Shown here: piece by piece, positions 60,432-64,000 of the stretch
Layout: the number at the start of each line of letters is the position of its first letter
How positions within the stretch are numbered: the stretch's first letter is position 1
Assembly (NCBI RefSeq): GCF_029320955.1
Contig: NZ_CP119757.1
Location: 4,526,001 to 4,590,000 of the forward strand
Source of the DNA: Flavobacterium sp. YJ01
Lineage (GTDB): Bacteria; Bacteroidota; Bacteroidia; Flavobacteriales; Flavobacteriaceae
DNA length: 64,000 nucleotides
Direction of reading: 5' to 3'
Position numbers and translations under genes: made by a program
The notes under the pieces: generated by a model
What the model was told of the DNA's origin: nothing
Database searches by the model: none
What the model saw: the letters and a program-made list of their open reading frames with translations, nothing else

Positions 60432-63400
60432 CTAGTATATCTTGAAGTAGTCTCGCTAAAACTTTGTCATTTGGCGGAGCAACGATGTTGAGGTGATTTC
60501 CTGAAATGCTATGAATTGTAACACCACCTAAAGCTGCTTTTTTCCATCCTAAATGCGTCGGATCTAATTTGTAATTTTCATCATCTTTTGATCGGAATAA
60601 ATCCACTTTAAAATTTTGAGGCTTAAGATGATAGAGGTCAACAATTTTTTTCACCATACGATCGGCTTCAATAAATTGCTGCAATGCTAATTCTTCTTGT
60701 TCCGTCATTTCGACTTTTTTTCCAAAATGTCTTTGCAGTATATATTCTCTTTTTCCATTTATACGCATTTTGAAAGCTTTCCAGCTTAATAGCATTTCTT
60801 TTAAAAAGTCTAATCTTCTATGAGTTATATCAAAATATCTAACAAGTTGTTTTCTTCTGTAACTTCCGTAATAATAAGAAGAATCAACATAAGAATCGAG
60901 TAGGCCAGTTAAGCTTACTTCTTTTCCTTGCTCTTTCAATTGGCGTGTCATTTCAAAAGCTACAATACCTCCAAAAGAAAAACCAGCCAAAGCATAAGGG
61001 CCTTTCGGATTTACTTTTATAATAGCATCAATGTAATGCGCAGCCATAGCTTCAATTGATTCATACCATCCCTCAAAACCTTTTGGTTTAGTACCTTGAA
61101 TTCCGTAAATAGGCTGATCTTCGTCAAAATGTTTACTCAGATTCATGAAGTTCAAAACGTTCAATCCTGCTCCATGAATAATGAAAAGAGGCACTTTGCT
61201 TCCTGCAGGTTTTATTGGAACCAAACAATCAGAATAAATTTCTGTTCCTGTATTTAATAGTTTAGCAAATTTCTCAACTGTTGAATATTTGAATAAAGAA
61301 GACAGCGGAATTCGGATTCCGGTATGTTTTTCAATTTCAATCATCACTTTTACACCTTTGATAGAATGTCCGCCCATTTCGAAGAAATCACTGAAAATGT
61401 CGATATTATCTAGATTCAAGCTTTCTTTCCAGATCGTTGCTACAATATTTTCTTCTTCAGTTCGAGGCGCCGTGTAAGAGATTTTTTTATTGGCTTTGTA
61501 TTTTCCCAATTCTTTACGGTCAATTTTACCGTTTAAAGTTGTTGGTATCTTTTCGATTATATTAAAATCGTGAGGCATTAATTGCGCTGGTAATCGAGTG
61601 CTTAAAGTTTCTCGCCAAGAGGCAACTTGACTTTCAGCTTCTTCTATGCTTGTTTCTGGAACAATGTGAGCGATTAAGAAATTTTCATCGGCTAGAACTA
61701 CAGCAGATTTTATGCCCTCTAATAGCAATAATGCTTGTTCAACTTCTCCTGGTTCTATACGATGACCTCGAATTTTAACTTGCTGATCAAGACGTCCTAA
61801 ACATTCTATTTCATTGTTTGCAAGTAACTTTCCTAAATCGCCAGTTCGATACATTATATCTTCTTTTTTGGAAGAAAATCTATTCGCAATAAATTTTTCT
61901 GATGAAAGTTCTGGTCTGTTCCAATAACCTTTTGCAACGCCATCGCCACCAATAACAATCTCCCCGATATTTCCAGGAGCAACAAGCTGACCTTGAGTAT
62001 CAATTAGATAAATCTGAGTATTTCCAATTGGTTTTCCAATGGTAATCAATTTATCTTCGGCTTTTATTTGTTTTACAGATGACCATATTGTGGTTTCAGT
62101 AGGGCCGTAAACATTCCAAAGCGTATCACATTTAGACAAAAGTTCGTTGGCAAGATCTACAGGCATTGCTTCACCTCCGCATAATGCTTTAAGTGGCAAT
62201 TTTTCTGACCATCCAGAATCTAAAAGCATTGACCAAGTTGTTGGAGTTGCTTGCAGGAAATTAATATTTTCTTTCTTTACCAAATCAAGTAAAAGTCTTC
62301 CGTCTCTTGCCGTTTCTTGATCTGCCAGTATTAATGTAGCGCCTTTCATCAATGGTAAATACAATTCTAATCCAGCGATGTCAAAAGAAATCGTTGTGAT
62401 AGAAAGTAATCGGTCATTTTCGCTAATACCTGGCTCCAATGCCATACTGCAAAGAAAGTTTACTAAATTTTTATGAGTAATTGGAACACCTTTCGGATTA
62501 CCTGTTGATCCCGATGTATAGAGAATATAAGCGTTATTTTCTGAATTAACCATAAACGGAAGCGGTAAAACAGAATACTTATTTAATGTTTCTATAGCAT
62601 CCTCTATAAAAAGTGTTTGCGGCCATGATGGCAAAGATGCAAACAAAGTTTTGGTAGTCAATAAAACTCTTGCATTAGAATCTTTAAGCATAAATTCTAA
62701 ACGCTCTTTTGGGTAATCTGGATCTAATGGCAAATAGGCCGCACCACATTGCATAATAGCAAGTAAGGCATATAGTAATTCTGGACTTCTAGGAAAAGAT
62801 ACGGCAATAAAATCGCCAGATTGAACGCCTTGATCTTTCAGATAATGCGCCATTTGATTTACCTTTTCGTGTAATTCTTTATAAGTAGTTTTTAATTCAT
62901 GAAATTCTACGGCTGTTTTATTTGGTGTAATTTCTGCTTGTTTTCTAAGTAACTCTGTTAGAGTAATATCAGGATAAGCCATTTCGGTGTCATTTAATTC
63001 AGCATAATCTGCTAAATAATTACCGCCAACAATATCTGATAATGGATTCGTAGGATTTGCTATGACTTCCTTAATGATTTCTTCAAAAGAAGCCATCATT
63101 TTAGTTATGGTTTCTGGTTTGAATAAAGTAGTGTTGTAAGTCCATTGAAAAGAAGGGCCGCTTTTAGCTCTAAAGATATGCAACTGAATTTCAAATGTTC
63201 CGTATTCTCTTGGATTTGGCTTAAAGCTATGAGTAAGACCAGTATATGAAAAATCATCTTCTATAGTTCTGCTCAAATCTACAGTAAGAATAACTGGTAC
63301 CAACGGAATTCTAGACGGATCTCTCGCAATAGCAAAACTCTTTAAAAGATGTCCAAAAGTAACTTGCTGATGTTCGTAAGCATCAAATAATTGCGTATTT

Positions 63401-64000
63401 CTTTGTTTTAAATAATCTAGAAAACTAATATCAGAATTGATTTTACTGCGAAGAGGAAGCAAATTTACACAATCTCCGATTAGTTGCCTCATGCCGTACA
63501 ATGTATTTCCAGAAGAAGGAAAACCTACTACTAGATCATTTTGTCCCGTAAGTTTGCATAGAAAAATCTCAAACGAAGCAAGCAAAGTTGTTACTAAACT
63601 ACTGCTTGTTTTTATTCCGATGTTTTTTAATTCACTAATAATAGCATCATCAAAAGCAAAATCTAGACGGCTACTGTTGTATGTTCTTAATGAAGGTCTT
63701 ACAAAGTCAATTGGTAATTCGATAGTTGGAACGGATTCTTTATAAATATCAATCCAAAAATCTTCTAAAGGTTTGTAATCGGTGCTTTCCATCAAAGAAT
63801 TTATCCTTTCGGCAAATTCACTAAATTTTTCTGGAGCATGCAGCTCGTAATCTTTGCCTTCAAGATAAGCAGAATATAGTACGCCAAGTTCTTCTAGAAT
63901 AATATCGATACTTAGTCCATCACCCACAATATGATGAATTGTTAATGTCGCTATTGTTTCAAATTCATCAATTTTAAGCAAATTAACTCTAAATAATGGA
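60409..64000 (-). CDS. non-ribosomal peptide synthetase, terminal C-A-T-TE module (5' end outside window)
   Basis: The frame stays open to the right edge (in-window start PLFRVNLLKIDEF), so more modules may lie outside. Order: partial condensation domain with HHIVGDG; adenylation domain (LYTSGSTGNPKGVPITHKN, NVYGPTETTIW, NGKIDRKEL); carrier domain with Ser in MGGHSIKG; thioesterase with GFSFGGIVAFEM. Specificity residues lined up by eye on PheA read D-I-L-Q-L-G-V-I-W, close to the known glycine code DILQLGLIW. It should add glycine last and release the product. The PPTase gene overlaps its end. Confidence 0.9.
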   Translation of the reverse strand, partial: PLFRVNLLKIDEFETIATLTIHHIVGDGLSIDIILEELGVLYSAYLEGKDYELHAPEKFSEFAERINSLMESTDYKPLEDFWIDIYKESVPTIELPIDFVRPSLRTYNSSRLDFAFDDAIISELKNIGIKTSSSLVTTLLASFEIFLCKLTGQNDLVVGFPSSGNTLYGMRQLIGDCVNLLPLRSKINSDISFLDYLKQRNTQLFDAYEHQQVTFGHLLKSFAIARDPSRIPLVPVILTVDLSRTIEDDFSYTGLTHSFKPNPREYGTFEIQLHIFRAKSGPSFQWTYNTTLFKPETITKMMASFEEIIKEVIANPTNPLSDIVGGNYLADYAELNDTEMAYPDITLTELLRKQAEITPNKTAVEFHELKTTYKELHEKVNQMAHYLKDQGVQSGDFIAVSFPRSPELLYALLAIMQCGAAYLPLDPDYPKERLEFMLKDSNARVLLTTKTLFASLPSWPQTLFIEDAIETLNKYSVLPLPFMVNSENNAYILYTSGSTGNPKGVPITHKNLVNFLCSMALEPGISENDRLLSITTISFDIAGLELYLPLMKGATLILADQETARDGRLLLDLVKKENINFLQATPTTWSMLLDSGWSEKLPLKALCGGEAMPVDLANELLSKCDTLWNVYGPTETTIWSSVKQIKAEDKLITIGKPIGNTQIYLIDTQGQLVAPGNIGEIVIGGDGVAKGYWNRPELSSEKFIANRFSSKKEDIMYRTGDLGKLLANNEIECLGRLDQQVKIRGHRIEPGEVEQALLLLEGIKSAVVLADENFLIAHIVPETSIEEAESQVASWRETLSTRLPAQLMPHDFNIIEKIPTTLNGKIDRKELGKYKANKKISYTAPRTEEENIVATIWKESLNLDNIDIFSDFFEMGGHSIKGVKVMIEIEKHTGIRIPLSSLFKYSTVEKFAKLLNTGTEIYSDCLVPIKPAGSKVPLFIIHGAGLNVLNFMNLSKHFDEDQPIYGIQGTKPKGFEGWYESIEAMAAHYIDAIIKVNPKGPYALAGFSFGGIVAFEMTRQLKEQGKEVSLTGLLDSYVDSSYYYGSYRRKQLVRYFDITHRRLDFLKEMLLSWKAFKMRINGKREYILQRHFGKKVEMTEQEELALQQFIEADRMVKKIVDLYHLKPQNFKVDLFRSKDDENYKLDPTHLGWKKAALGGVTIHSISGNHLNIVAPPNDKVLARLLQDILDENHENL

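Noticed and set aside
1..64000. CRISPR arrays, phage genes, integrases, transposases
   Set aside because: None seen. The repeats are inverted and irregularly spaced rather than regularly spaced direct repeats, and no recombinase gene is present.

Overview
The window looks like a chromosomal segment of a Flavobacterium-type member of the Bacteroidota. This is inferred from low G+C, promoters of the TAnnTTTG type with an upstream TTG, a SusC/SusD pair with ECF sigma and FecR, GLPGLI and outer-membrane beta-barrel proteins, and AT-rich intergenic regions full of inverted repeats. I see no phage, plasmid, transposase or CRISPR features.

Left third (1-27000): an assimilatory nitrate supercluster. 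At the left edge is the end of a 4Fe-4S protein, then a Tat-type Rieske protein and a two-helix membrane protein. A plus-strand run follows that makes molybdenum cofactor and siroheme precursor (moeA, mobA, cobA, moaD, moeB-rhodanese, an LprI-like protein, moaE, moaCB, moaA). Next, on the minus strand, are a histone H1-like protein, a siroheme-reductase-fold protein fused to rubredoxin, and a 1171-residue nitrate reductase carrying its own FAD and BFD-type Fe-S domains. A Crp/Fnr regulator is divergent from it. After a methyltransferase and two duplicated small secreted proteins come an alginate-export-type porin, NarK, a NarL-like regulator, a NarX-like kinase, a DUF4202 protein, NirD and NirB. 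The logic is import, reduction of nitrate to nitrite to ammonium, supply of both cofactors, and nitrate/redox control. A shared palindrome (TAAGTA-N4-TACTTA), placed the same way on the -7 box in front of moeA, narK and nirB and in a shifted form in front of the nitrate reductase, ties these units into one candidate regulon.

Middle (27000-44700): ordinary chromosomal genes. These include a META-domain lipoprotein, a DUF2130 protein, a LysR regulator, a methyltransferase, a DUF3291/quinol monooxygenase/MdaB group, an aldo-keto reductase divergent from an AraC regulator, an NlpC/P60 hydrolase, a thiolase, a tRNA-Ser/Pro/Arg cluster, an outer-membrane protein plus GLPGLI pair, a trypsin-like protein and an MFS transporter.

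Right third (44700-64000): a minus-strand ECF sigma / FecR / SusC / SusD / TlpA-like / S9 peptidase / M16 peptidase locus. It resembles a peptide-uptake and degradation system, and its SusC reading frame is broken at an A6 tract. Beyond it lie a phosphopantetheinyl transferase and the C-terminal C-A-T-TE part of a non-ribosomal peptide synthetase whose adenylation pocket reads as glycine-type.

Intergenic gaps carry at least six families of imperfect inverted repeats. They are often nested inside each other, and two of them appear to supply the stop codon of the neighbouring gene.
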